From positions 1 to 35,571 of the forward strand of contig CANMZP010000035.1 in the NCBI GenBank assembly GCA_947502355.1: a stretch of DNA of 35,571 nucleotides, given 5' to 3'. This DNA is from an uncultured Thalassotalea sp. (lineage in GTDB: Bacteria > Pseudomonadota > Gammaproteobacteria > Enterobacterales > Alteromonadaceae). The first letter of the stretch is position 1. Every line of letters begins with the position of its first letter. Positions 17,397 to 23,372 of this stretch are shown here, piece after piece. The notes beneath the pieces are model-generated. The model searched no databases and was not told where the DNA came from. It saw nothing but the letters and a program-made list of their open reading frames with translations. Made by a program: the position numbers and the translations under genes.

Positions 17397-19046
17397 ATGA
17401 CTAAAATTGTGATCATTGGTGGTGTTGCAGGTGGAGCGTCTGCTGCGGCGCGAGCGCGTCGATTAAGTGAAGACGCTGACATCATAATGTTTGAACGTGG
17501 CCCTTACGTATCGTTTGCCAACTGTGGGTTGCCGTATCATATAGGTGGCGACATTACCGATCGCAGTAAATTGTTACTTCAAACACCAGAAAGTTTTAAA
17601 GCACGCTTTAATGTTGATGTAAGAGTTGAAAACGAAGTGGTGTCAATTGACCGTGAAAACAAACACGTCGTTGTTAAAAGCCTAAAAGATAATCATCAAT
17701 ATACCGAATCTTATGACGTTTTATTATTAAGTCCTGGTGCTAGTGCTATCGTACCGCCTATTCCTGGTATACAAAATCCATTAACCCATTCATTGCGAAA
17801 CCTTCCTGATATGGATCGCATTAAAAACATCATCGAACAAAACAAGGTTCAGCATGCAACCGTTGTTGGTGGTGGTTTTATTGGCCTTGAAATGATGGAA
17901 GCGTTCCATCAGCTTGGTATTCAAACCAGCTTAATTGAGTTGTCAGAGCAAGTCATGGGGCCAATCGATCGTGAAATGGCCGGTTTTGTTCATCAGGAAA
18001 TCAAAGCCAAAGGCATTGATTTACGCTTAGGCGTAGCATTAGAGAAAGTCGATTACAGTGTAGAGCACAACCTAACGTTGGGATTATCAGATGGTAAATC
18101 GCTCGAAACCGATTTGCTGATCATGGCCATTGGTGTTCGTCCTGAAATCGACTTAGCCAAACAAGCCGGACTTGACATTGGCGAGTTAGGGGGGATTGCC
18201 ACCAACGCCTATTTGCAAACCAATGATCCTGCTATTTATGCGGTTGGTGATGCCATTGAAGAACAAGATTTTGTGACTGGTAAGTCGAGTATTGTGCCAC
18301 TAGCCGGACCGGCAAACCGTCAGGGGCGTATGGTAGCTGACAATATGTTTGGTGCAAAAGAGCAGTACCAAGGCACCCAAGGTACGGCAATTTGTAAAGT
18401 ATTTGACTTAGCCGTGGCATCAACGGGTAAGAACGAAAAACAACTTCAAGGCGAAGGCATGGCTTATGAAAAAGCCTATGTACATGCCGCAAGCCACGCC
18501 AGCTACTACCCAGGGGCTGAGGTTGTGTCATTAAAACTGTTGTTTTCACCAGAAAATGGCAAGATTTTAGGTGCGCAAGCCATTGGTAAAGATGGCATTG
18601 ATAAGCGCATTGATGTGCTATCGGTAGCCCAACGTGCGGGCATGACCGTAGAGCAACTACAACACGTTGAATTAACGTATGCGCCGCCATATGGCAGTGC
18701 CAAAGATGTGATTAATCAGGCGGCATTTGTTGCCACCAATATATTAAAAGGTGATGTAAAGCCAATTCATTATCATCAAATTGATGCACTAACGGATGAG
18801 CAAATTCTATTGGATGTAAGAAATCCGGGCGAATTAAAAAATAACGGCTTTATTGAAGGCGCTATTAATATTCCGGTCGATTCACTGCGTGAGCGTATGG
18901 CGGAATTGCCAAAAGATAAAGAAATTGTCATTACCTGTCAGGTTGGCTTACGAGGTAATGTTGCCTACCGTCAGCTAATTAATAATGGCTATAAAGCGGT
19001 AAACCTAGTTGGCGGTTACCGTACGTATAAATTTGCTAAAATGTAA
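17397..19046 (+). CDS. CoA-disulfide reductase-rhodanese fusion (CoADR-RHD type)
   Basis: The protein has 549 residues. Residues about 1-440 are a pyridine-nucleotide-disulfide oxidoreductase: the FAD motif GGVAGGASAAARAR near residue 8, the redox cysteine in SFANCGLPYH (Cys43), a second dinucleotide site VVGGGFIGLEMMEAF and AVGDAIEE. Residues about 465-545 are a rhodanese domain with LLDVRNPGE and active-site Cys514 in TCQVGLRG. The family reduces CoA-persulfide, polysulfide or elemental sulfur with NAD(P)H, and the rhodanese domain carries sulfane sulfur. The ATG at 17397 is chosen because GGAG lies six bases before it; an upstream TTG is less likely. It is divergent from the two-cysteine ArsR repressor. 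Confidence 0.92.
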   Translation: MTKIVIIGGVAGGASAAARARRLSEDADIIMFERGPYVSFANCGLPYHIGGDITDRSKLLLQTPESFKARFNVDVRVENEVVSIDRENKHVVVKSLKDNHQYTESYDVLLLSPGASAIVPPIPGIQNPLTHSLRNLPDMDRIKNIIEQNKVQHATVVGGGFIGLEMMEAFHQLGIQTSLIELSEQVMGPIDREMAGFVHQEIKAKGIDLRLGVALEKVDYSVEHNLTLGLSDGKSLETDLLIMAIGVRPEIDLAKQAGLDIGELGGIATNAYLQTNDPAIYAVGDAIEEQDFVTGKSSIVPLAGPANRQGRMVADNMFGAKEQYQGTQGTAICKVFDLAVASTGKNEKQLQGEGMAYEKAYVHAASHASYYPGAEVVSLKLLFSPENGKILGAQAIGKDGIDKRIDVLSVAQRAGMTVEQLQHVELTYAPPYGSAKDVINQAAFVATNILKGDVKPIHYHQIDALTDEQILLDVRNPGELKNNGFIEGAINIPVDSLRERMAELPKDKEIVITCQVGLRGNVAYRQLINNGYKAVNLVGGYRTYKFAKM

Positions 19047-19061
19047 GGTTTTCGAAATAAT

Positions 19062-19090
19062 AGCCTAGCTCTGCCTAGGCTTTATTTTTT
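19062..19090 (+). terminator. Intrinsic terminator after the CoADR-rhodanese gene
   Basis: AGCCTAG (19062-19068) pairs with CTAGGCT (19075-19081), followed by TTATTTTTT. Confidence 0.8.
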
Positions 19091-19147
19091 ATGACTACGC
19101 AAAGTCCATATCGATAACCAGAACAACAATAATAAGAATGCTTAACC

Positions 19148-19939
19148 ATGTCTAAAACCACAGCTGCCGGTGTATATCTTCACGGTAATGCCGACAAGCC
19201 CGCTATTATTTTTTTGCACAGTAGCCTTAGCTCTTCTGCTCAATGGCGTAAGTTGATTCGTTTACTGAAATTAAATTTTTACTGCATTAATATCGATTTA
19301 CTAGGCTATGGTAAAGCGCCCCAAATAATGGATGTGGGTAGGTATTCTTTAGAAGGTGAACGTGAGCGAATTATGCGTGTCATTAATTCACTCATTGGGG
19401 ATAACCCTTTTCATGTCATTGGACATTCTTATGGTGGAGTAAATGCGTTAAAGCTTGGGCTTTCGCTAAATAATCGGATATTGAGTATGGTTCTGTTTGA
19501 GCCAGTTGCCTTTCATTTACTTGATAAGGCCTGTCGTCATCGACAACAAATGATAGATTTCGGGCATAAATTAGCAACACTTGACCCCATTCCTGCAACG
19601 CAGTTTTTTACCGATACCTGGAGTGCGCAAGGTTACTTTAATCGCTTACCTGCCATCATTCAAAAAAACATGGTTAAAAATATCCATCAAGTAACCTGTA
19701 ATTTTAACGCCGGGTTAAAGGAGTTAAACACATTACAGGACTGTCAAAGACTTAATATGCCAATTACGTTAGTACAGGGAAGGCTAAGCCCTGAAAGTGC
19801 TCATGTTATTGTTAACAGTCTAAGCAATGTGCTTAGCAATTGCCGCCAATATGAAATCGACTCGGGTCATATGGGTCCCATTACACATCATCAGGAATTT
19901 AATGAGATTGTATTAAACCAGTTGAATGAATGGTACTAA
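19148..19939 (+). CDS. Alpha/beta-fold hydrolase
   Basis: The protein has 263 residues without a signal peptide. It has FLHSSLSSSAQW as oxyanion segment, the nucleophile elbow GHSYGG (Ser94) and a catalytic histidine in SGHMGPITH (His241). In the acid position it reads VQGRLSPESA, where many hydrolases have an aspartate; a group of alpha/beta hydrolases shares this RSP-type sequence, so it need not be inactive. The substrate cannot be told from sequence. It stands alone after a terminator, and the first of the repeated sRNA units lies convergently downstream. Confidence 0.85.
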   Translation: MSKTTAAGVYLHGNADKPAIIFLHSSLSSSAQWRKLIRLLKLNFYCINIDLLGYGKAPQIMDVGRYSLEGERERIMRVINSLIGDNPFHVIGHSYGGVNALKLGLSLNNRILSMVLFEPVAFHLLDKACRHRQQMIDFGHKLATLDPIPATQFFTDTWSAQGYFNRLPAIIQKNMVKNIHQVTCNFNAGLKELNTLQDCQRLNMPITLVQGRLSPESAHVIVNSLSNVLSNCRQYEIDSGHMGPITHHQEFNEIVLNQLNEWY

Positions 19940-20024
19940 CTAAACAGACAGCATTTTATTTTACTCTGGCAGCTTGAATTTGTACTCATAACCGTCTGCT
20001 ATGTCGATTCGGTAAATTTTAAGC

Positions 20025-20092
20025 AAAAAAAAACCACCTAAAGGTAGGTGGCTAAAAGTATTCAGGGAGGAAAACTATGAAAAGTTAACTGT
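20025..20092 (-). ncRNA. Candidate anti-SD small RNA, copy 1
   Basis: Read on the minus strand, the predicted RNA starts ACAGTTAACTTTTCATAG and continues into TTTTCCTCCCTGAA. It ends in the hairpin CCACCT-loop-AGGTGG followed by nine T (plus 20025-20033), giving a length of about 68 nt. CCTCCC with its flanks is complementary to a full Shine-Dalgarno plus start codon (GGGAGGAAAACTATG). This copy has the weakest terminator stem: six pairs versus eight in copies 3, 4 and 6. The transcript start is inferred from the -10 box at 20097-20102. Confidence 0.6.
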
Positions 20093-20096
20093 CTAT

Positions 20097-20150
20097 ATAA
20101 TAGCCAGTGCGTACAAAGAATGCCGTTAATAAAATGTAATCTTGGGTAAA
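20097..20150 (-). promoter_or_regulatory. Promoter of sRNA copy 1
   Basis: On the minus strand the -10 box is TATTAT (20102-20097). An 18-base spacer follows upstream, then the conserved TAACGGCA at the -35 position and a direct repeat that reads GTAAT-CTTGG-GTAAA on the plus strand (20136-20150). The repeat resembles the CpxR consensus GTAAA-N5-GTAAA. Confidence 0.5.
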
Positions 20151-20197
20151 AGCTTGTTGTAATAAAAATGTTGATTTTTAAGGCGTAAAAAACAGGC

Positions 20198-20267
20198 AAA
20201 AAAAAGCCACCAAGGAGGATAGGTGGCAAAAAATATTCAGGGAAGAAAACTATGAAAAGTTAACTGT
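20198..20267 (-). ncRNA. Candidate anti-SD small RNA, copy 2 (variant with CCTCC in the terminator loop)
   Basis: The predicted minus-strand RNA is about 70 nt. It shares the 5' segment with copy 1, but the linker motif is TTCTTCCC instead of TTCCTCCC. The terminator hairpin GCCACC-loop-GGTGGC carries TATCCTCCTT in its ten-base loop and ends in eight T. The anti-SD sequence has thus been weakened in the linker and appears in the loop instead. The same variant recurs in copy 5. Confidence 0.58.
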
Positions 20268-20271
20268 CTTA

Positions 20272-20325
20272 ATCATATATCGACATCATAATATTTGCCG
20301 TTAATAAAATGTAATCTTGGGTAAA
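20272..20325 (-). promoter_or_regulatory. Promoter of sRNA copy 2
   Basis: The -10 box is TATGAT (20277-20272). The 18-base spacer differs in sequence from copy 1 but has the same length. TAACGGCA and the repeat GTAAT-CTTGG-GTAAA (20311-20325, plus strand) follow at identical distances. Confidence 0.5.
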
Positions 20326-20363
20326 AGCTTGTTTGGTCAATTGCTTAGCGTAAAGTTTTGGGT

Positions 20364-20431
20364 AAAAAAAAGCCACCTAAAGGTAGGTGGCTAAAAGTAT
20401 TCAGGGAGGAAAACTATGAAAAGTTAACTGT
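20364..20431 (-). ncRNA. Candidate anti-SD small RNA, copy 3
   Basis: The predicted minus-strand RNA is about 68 nt with the same 5' segment and TTTTCCTCCCTGAA linker as copy 1. The terminator is an eight-pair stem, AGCCACCT-loop-AGGTGGCT (20371-20392 on plus), with eight T. It lies directly downstream of the photolyase gene on the same strand and could also serve as that gene's terminator, so the RNA might partly arise by 3'-end processing. Confidence 0.58.
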
Positions 20432-20435
20432 CTTA

Positions 20436-20489
20436 ATCTTAGGCTGTTAACCGATTGTTTGCCGTTAATGGAATGTAAAACCCTGCAAA
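20436..20489 (-). promoter_or_regulatory. Promoter of sRNA copy 3
   Basis: The -10 box is TAAGAT (20441-20436). An 18-base spacer of unrelated sequence, TAACGGCA and a direct repeat GTAAA-ACCCT-GCAAA (20475-20489, plus strand) follow at the same distances as in the other copies. Confidence 0.48.
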
Positions 20490-20536
20490 AGATTGTTGTA
20501 ATGATTTTGTTAAAACCATAGGAGTATCACCTGGTA

Positions 20537-21883
20537 TTATTCATCTATAACGTGTTCTTGGACGGGCACTATTGGCCAATCCGTTTGATCGACAGAATCA
20601 AGTGGCATGTCTAATTGTTCACCTTGCCATTTATCGATGTACTTACCCAGAGGGTCATAATACTGGGTTTGCTTTTCAATATTAAAATGTCTTTCACCAC
20701 GCGTGCCTGCGCCAACCCCCGCAATGTATTGCCAATTCCCCCAATTGCAAGCCACATCATGGTCAATAAGCATTTGTTGAAAGTACGCTGCGCCATATCG
20801 CCAGTCCAACTGTAGTTCATTAATAAGGCAGCTAGCGGCAATTTGACGGCCACGGTTGGATAAAAAACCGGTGCTATTGAGTTCGCGCATACACGCATTA
20901 ACCAAAGGGTAGGGCGTATTGCCATGACACCACTTTTGCAAACGCTCGGGATAACAGCTCGTTAAAGGGCGGGAATTTGCGATACCCGAAAAGTAAAAAA
21001 AACGATTGCCTAACTTCAGAGACAACCATTGGAAGTACTCTCGCCATAATAGTTCAAACTTGAGCCAGTAGGTCGATTCATTGGCTACGTGTGTGGCCTC
21101 GTATTGCACAACTTGCCACCAAATTTGCCTGGGTGATAAGTTACCAATAGCAAGGTAGGGGCTGAACTTAGTGGAGTTTTGCCAGCCATCGAGCTCATTT
21201 CTCGTTTCTTTGTAGGTCGCTGGCGCCGATGATGAGAAATATTGGCGCATATGATCTAGTGCATTGTCTTCGCCAGCAGAGAAATGGCTAGTGCTCTCAG
21301 TTTCTTTATTTTCTAAATGAGGGGCTTTCTGGGCCGAAAAAGACTTCATTTTTCGGCGGATCAACAACGCCTGATCACACTTTAATGGTTTACTAACTTT
21401 AAGGTCATGCTTCTCTACAAAACGACGAAACTGACTGAAACTCTGCAAAGGCATGTTTTTGGTTAATTGGTTTTCAGTGAATAAGGTATGTTGGTAAAAG
21501 CATTCTATCGAGAGATACGGTAACTGACTGGCCAGCTTTGTTAATTGGCGTCGCTCAAAACTAGCAACGGGCATGGCCGTTAACAATGAGGATATGCTGT
21601 GTTCAATAATAAAATTGGTTAACACTTGATAAGGTTGCCCATAAAGCACCTGTACCTGTTGGTTGTAGCGTGCAAGCTGCTGATTAAGCTGGGCCAGAGC
21701 TTTAGTAATAAATGTCCATTGATTATCACCAAGTAAATGGCATTGAAAGTTGGTTTGTTTAAACCAAGCAGGATCCACCACGTAAACCATGGTCAATGAT
21801 CCCCCCGTTTGTATTGCCTTATTCAAGGCTGGGTTATCATTTAGTCTTAAATCGTTGGTTAGCCAATAAAGAGAATGTTGCAA
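20537..21883 (-). CDS. CRY-DASH family cryptochrome/photolyase
   Basis: The protein has 448 residues. The N-terminal photolyase domain begins LYWLTNDLRLNDNPAL. The FAD domain contains STGFLSNRGRQIAASCLIN, LDWRYGAAYFQQMLIDHDV and CNWGNWQYIAGVG, ending ERHFNIEKQTQYYDPLGKYI, which together are characteristic of CRY-DASH rather than class I photolyase. These proteins repair cyclobutane pyrimidine dimers, best in single-stranded DNA, or act as blue-light sensors. The only start in frame before the conserved N-terminus is TTG at 21883, since the upstream ATG is followed at once by a stop. Three sRNA units flank the gene on each side, all on the same strand. Confidence 0.92.
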   Translation of the reverse strand: MQHSLYWLTNDLRLNDNPALNKAIQTGGSLTMVYVVDPAWFKQTNFQCHLLGDNQWTFITKALAQLNQQLARYNQQVQVLYGQPYQVLTNFIIEHSISSLLTAMPVASFERRQLTKLASQLPYLSIECFYQHTLFTENQLTKNMPLQSFSQFRRFVEKHDLKVSKPLKCDQALLIRRKMKSFSAQKAPHLENKETESTSHFSAGEDNALDHMRQYFSSSAPATYKETRNELDGWQNSTKFSPYLAIGNLSPRQIWWQVVQYEATHVANESTYWLKFELLWREYFQWLSLKLGNRFFYFSGIANSRPLTSCYPERLQKWCHGNTPYPLVNACMRELNSTGFLSNRGRQIAASCLINELQLDWRYGAAYFQQMLIDHDVACNWGNWQYIAGVGAGTRGERHFNIEKQTQYYDPLGKYIDKWQGEQLDMPLDSVDQTDWPIVPVQEHVIDE

Positions 21884-21956
21884 ACGCCGTACTCACATTA
21901 ATTGCTTGTCTGTAATGTACGAATTACCCCATGTATAGGTTCATTTTTTTGAGGAT

Positions 21957-22024
21957 AAAAAAAAGCCACCTAAAGGTAGGTGGCTAAAAGTATTCAGGGA
22001 GGAAAACTATGAAAAGTTAACTGT
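21957..22024 (-). ncRNA. Candidate anti-SD small RNA, copy 4
   Basis: The predicted minus-strand RNA is about 68 nt, identical to copy 1 except for a longer terminator stem (AGCCACCT-loop-AGGTGGCT, plus 21964-21985) and eight T. It carries the TTTTCCTCCCTGAA linker. It is the last unit of the upstream cluster before the photolyase gene. The block covering copies 4 and 5 matches copies 1 and 2 over about 255 bp with one difference that I can see. Confidence 0.6.
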
Positions 22025-22028
22025 CTAT

Positions 22029-22082
22029 ATAATAGCCAGTGCGTACAAAGAATGCCGTTAATAAAATGTAATCTTGGGTAAA
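22029..22082 (-). promoter_or_regulatory. Promoter of sRNA copy 4
   Basis: The -10 box TATTAT (22034-22029), the 18-base spacer, TAACGGCA and the repeat GTAAT-CTTGG-GTAAA (22068-22082, plus strand) are the same as in copy 1. Confidence 0.5.
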
Positions 22083-22129
22083 AGCTTGTTGTAATAAAAA
22101 TGTTGATTTTTAAGGTGTAAAAAACAGGC

Positions 22130-22199
22130 AAAAAAAAGCCACCAAGGAGGATAGGTGGCAAAAAATATTCAGGGAAGAAAACTATGAAAAGTTAACTGT
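22130..22199 (-). ncRNA. Candidate anti-SD small RNA, copy 5 (CCTCC-loop variant)
   Basis: The predicted minus-strand RNA is about 70 nt and matches copy 2: TTCTTCCC in the linker and TATCCTCCTT in the terminator loop, GCCACC/GGTGGC stem, eight T. Keeping this variant in both clusters shows it is a distinct subtype, though the block duplication alone could explain it. Confidence 0.58.
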
Positions 22200-22203
22200 C
22201 TTA

Positions 22204-22257
22204 ATCATATATCGACATCATGACATTTGCCGTTAATGAAATGTAAAGCTAGGTAAA
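22204..22257 (-). promoter_or_regulatory. Promoter of sRNA copy 5, perfect GTAAA-N5-GTAAA
   Basis: The -10 box is TATGAT (22209-22204). Upstream, at the same distance as in the other five copies, the direct repeat reads GTAAA-GCTAG-GTAAA (22243-22257, plus strand), an exact match to the CpxR consensus as I know it. Confidence 0.52.
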
Positions 22258-22294
22258 GTCTTGTTTGGTCAATTGCTTAGCGTAAATTTGAGGC

Positions 22295-22362
22295 AAAAAA
22301 AAGCCACCTAAAGGTAGGTGGCTAAAAGTATTCAGGGAGGAAAACTATGAAAAGTTAACTGT
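22295..22362 (-). ncRNA. Candidate anti-SD small RNA, copy 6
   Basis: The predicted minus-strand RNA is about 68 nt, with the TTTTCCTCCCTGAA linker, AGCCACCT/AGGTGGCT stem and eight T. It differs from copies 1 and 4 by one base near its 5' end (AAACAG for GACAG). It is the first unit after the hsp20 terminator. Confidence 0.6.
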
Positions 22363-22366
22363 TTAT

Positions 22367-22420
22367 ATAATAGCCAGTGCGCAAAAATATTGCCGTTAAT
22401 AAAATGTAATCTTGGGTAAA
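22367..22420 (-). promoter_or_regulatory. Promoter of sRNA copy 6
   Basis: The -10 box TATTAT (22372-22367), an 18-base spacer that is partly diverged from copy 1, TAACGGCA and GTAAT-CTTGG-GTAAA (22406-22420, plus strand) keep the fixed spacing. Confidence 0.5.
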
Positions 22421-22498
22421 ACCTTGTTGTTGCATTTATGTTAAGGCGGGCTTGCCAGTGATGTTGGTTTTGCTGTCGTTTTAACTAGGCTCAGATGT

Positions 22499-22522
22499 AA
22501 AAAGACCCGGTAAATACCGGGC
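22499..22522 (-). terminator. Intrinsic terminator of hsp20
   Basis: On the minus strand CCCGGTA and TACCGGG form a seven-pair stem with a two-base loop (22506-22521), followed by TCTTTTT. It lies about 90 bases after the hsp20 stop. Confidence 0.85.
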
Positions 22523-22566
22523 CAAATTGGGAGGAAACTATGTAATCTGATTTGCATTTTTCAGAT
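22499..22566 (-). ncRNA. Possible hsp20 3'-UTR-derived anti-SD RNA
   Basis: The hsp20 3' UTR contains ATCTGA...TCAGAT (22545-22566), a six-pair hairpin, then CATAGTTTCCTCCC and the terminator. The motif matches CATAGTTTTCCTCCC of the six tandem units although stem and flanks are unrelated. I see no promoter of its own, so it would need processing from the hsp20 mRNA. It could also be the ancestor or a relative of the tandem units. Confidence 0.4.
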
Positions 22567-22608
22567 TTGTTAAGTTTGCAAGATTTAGGTTGCGAGCAAA
22601 ATCAGGCC

Positions 22609-23067
22609 TTACTTAACTTCACCTTCAAGCAAATCTTTTTTGTTGATGGCGATTTTTCGTGGTTTTAAGGCTTCTGGCACTTCGCGTTCTAAATCAATGT
22701 GCAATAAACCGTTTTCCATGTGGGCTGAAATAATTTTTACGTGGTCGGCAATTTGAAACTTACGTTCAAAGTTACGCTCGGCAATGCCCTGGTATAAGAA
22801 TGTACGGTCTTTGTCGGTATCAACGGTTGCTTTTTGACCGGTTACCGTTAATGAATTCTCGTGAGACTCGATGTCTAACTCACTTTCTAGGAAACCTGCA
22901 ACAGCCATGGTGATGCGGTATTTGTCTTCACCAATTGCTTCAATGTTATATGGAGGGTAAGCAGGTTGTTTTTCAGCGCGGCTTGCTTTATCCATCAACG
23001 ATGCTAAGTGCTCTGCACCAATGAATGAACGGTATAAAGGGCTGAAGTCTTTAGTAATTGTACGCAT
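22609..23067 (-). CDS. Small heat-shock protein Hsp20 (IbpA-like)
   Basis: The protein has 152 residues. The N-terminus (MRTITKDFSPLYRSFIGAEH) resembles the IbpA type. The alpha-crystallin domain covers about 35-140, with YNIEAIGEDKYRITMAVAGF, the LTVTGQK strand and NGLLHIDLEREVPEALKPRKI. It is a cytoplasmic ATP-independent holdase that keeps denatured proteins in a refoldable state. A sigma-32-like promoter lies about 145 bp upstream, and a ROSE-like hairpin covers the ribosome-binding site, so both transcription and translation should respond to heat. Its terminator region carries an anti-SD motif shared with the neighbouring sRNA array. Confidence 0.93.
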   Translation of the reverse strand: MRTITKDFSPLYRSFIGAEHLASLMDKASRAEKQPAYPPYNIEAIGEDKYRITMAVAGFLESELDIESHENSLTVTGQKATVDTDKDRTFLYQGIAERNFERKFQIADHVKIISAHMENGLLHIDLEREVPEALKPRKIAINKKDLLEGEVK

Positions 23068-23071
23068 AATA

Positions 23072-23093
23072 ATATCCTAATATTTAGCAATAT
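23072..23093 (-). promoter_or_regulatory. ROSE-like RNA thermometer hairpin over the hsp20 ribosome-binding site
   Basis: On the minus strand ATATTGCT and AGGATAT can pair across a seven-base loop. The conserved TTGCT of ROSE elements lies opposite the Shine-Dalgarno AGGA (23078-23075), leaving the G to bulge as in known ROSE hairpins. AGGA is seven bases from the ATG. The long leader (about 145 nt) leaves room for the additional hairpins that ROSE elements have. Confidence 0.7.
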
Positions 23094-23219
23094 GTTAAAT
23101 CAAAGCCGTGCGTCGGCAATGATATTCGTTGTGTCTTTCAATATGAACAGACGTTGTTTGTACCAATCCAACCATTTGGACTTGGTGGTTTGTAGACCCT
23201 ATCTGGCGACTACAATTAA

Positions 23220-23248
23220 TAGATGGGATTGATTGATTTGAAATCAAG
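23220..23248 (-). promoter_or_regulatory. Sigma-32 (RpoH)-like heat-shock promoter of hsp20
   Basis: On the minus strand CCTTGATTT (consensus CTTGAA) is followed after 14 bases by TCCCATCTA (consensus CCCCATNTA). Confidence 0.7.
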
Positions 23249-23372
23249 GAAAAAAATAAAAAAAATTTAAATTTTTTCAAAATAAATGATTGTGTTGCCT
23301 TTGAATGAAATAGGGATAATTGAAATTAATCTGCTAAAATACTGATTATAAAGGAATGTTTTTGGGGTGGTG

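Noticed and set aside
18232-18690. 152-codon minus-strand frame
   Set aside because: Lies wholly inside the CoADR-rhodanese gene and has no domain features.
20025-20150. Riboswitch or attenuator leader of a downstream gene
   Set aside because: In the plus direction no gene follows the units; in the minus direction each unit ends in its own terminator and is followed by another unit or a convergent gene.
20025-22362. CRISPR array
   Set aside because: Units are about 165 bp long, include promoters and terminators, and spacers are not short and unique; no cas genes.
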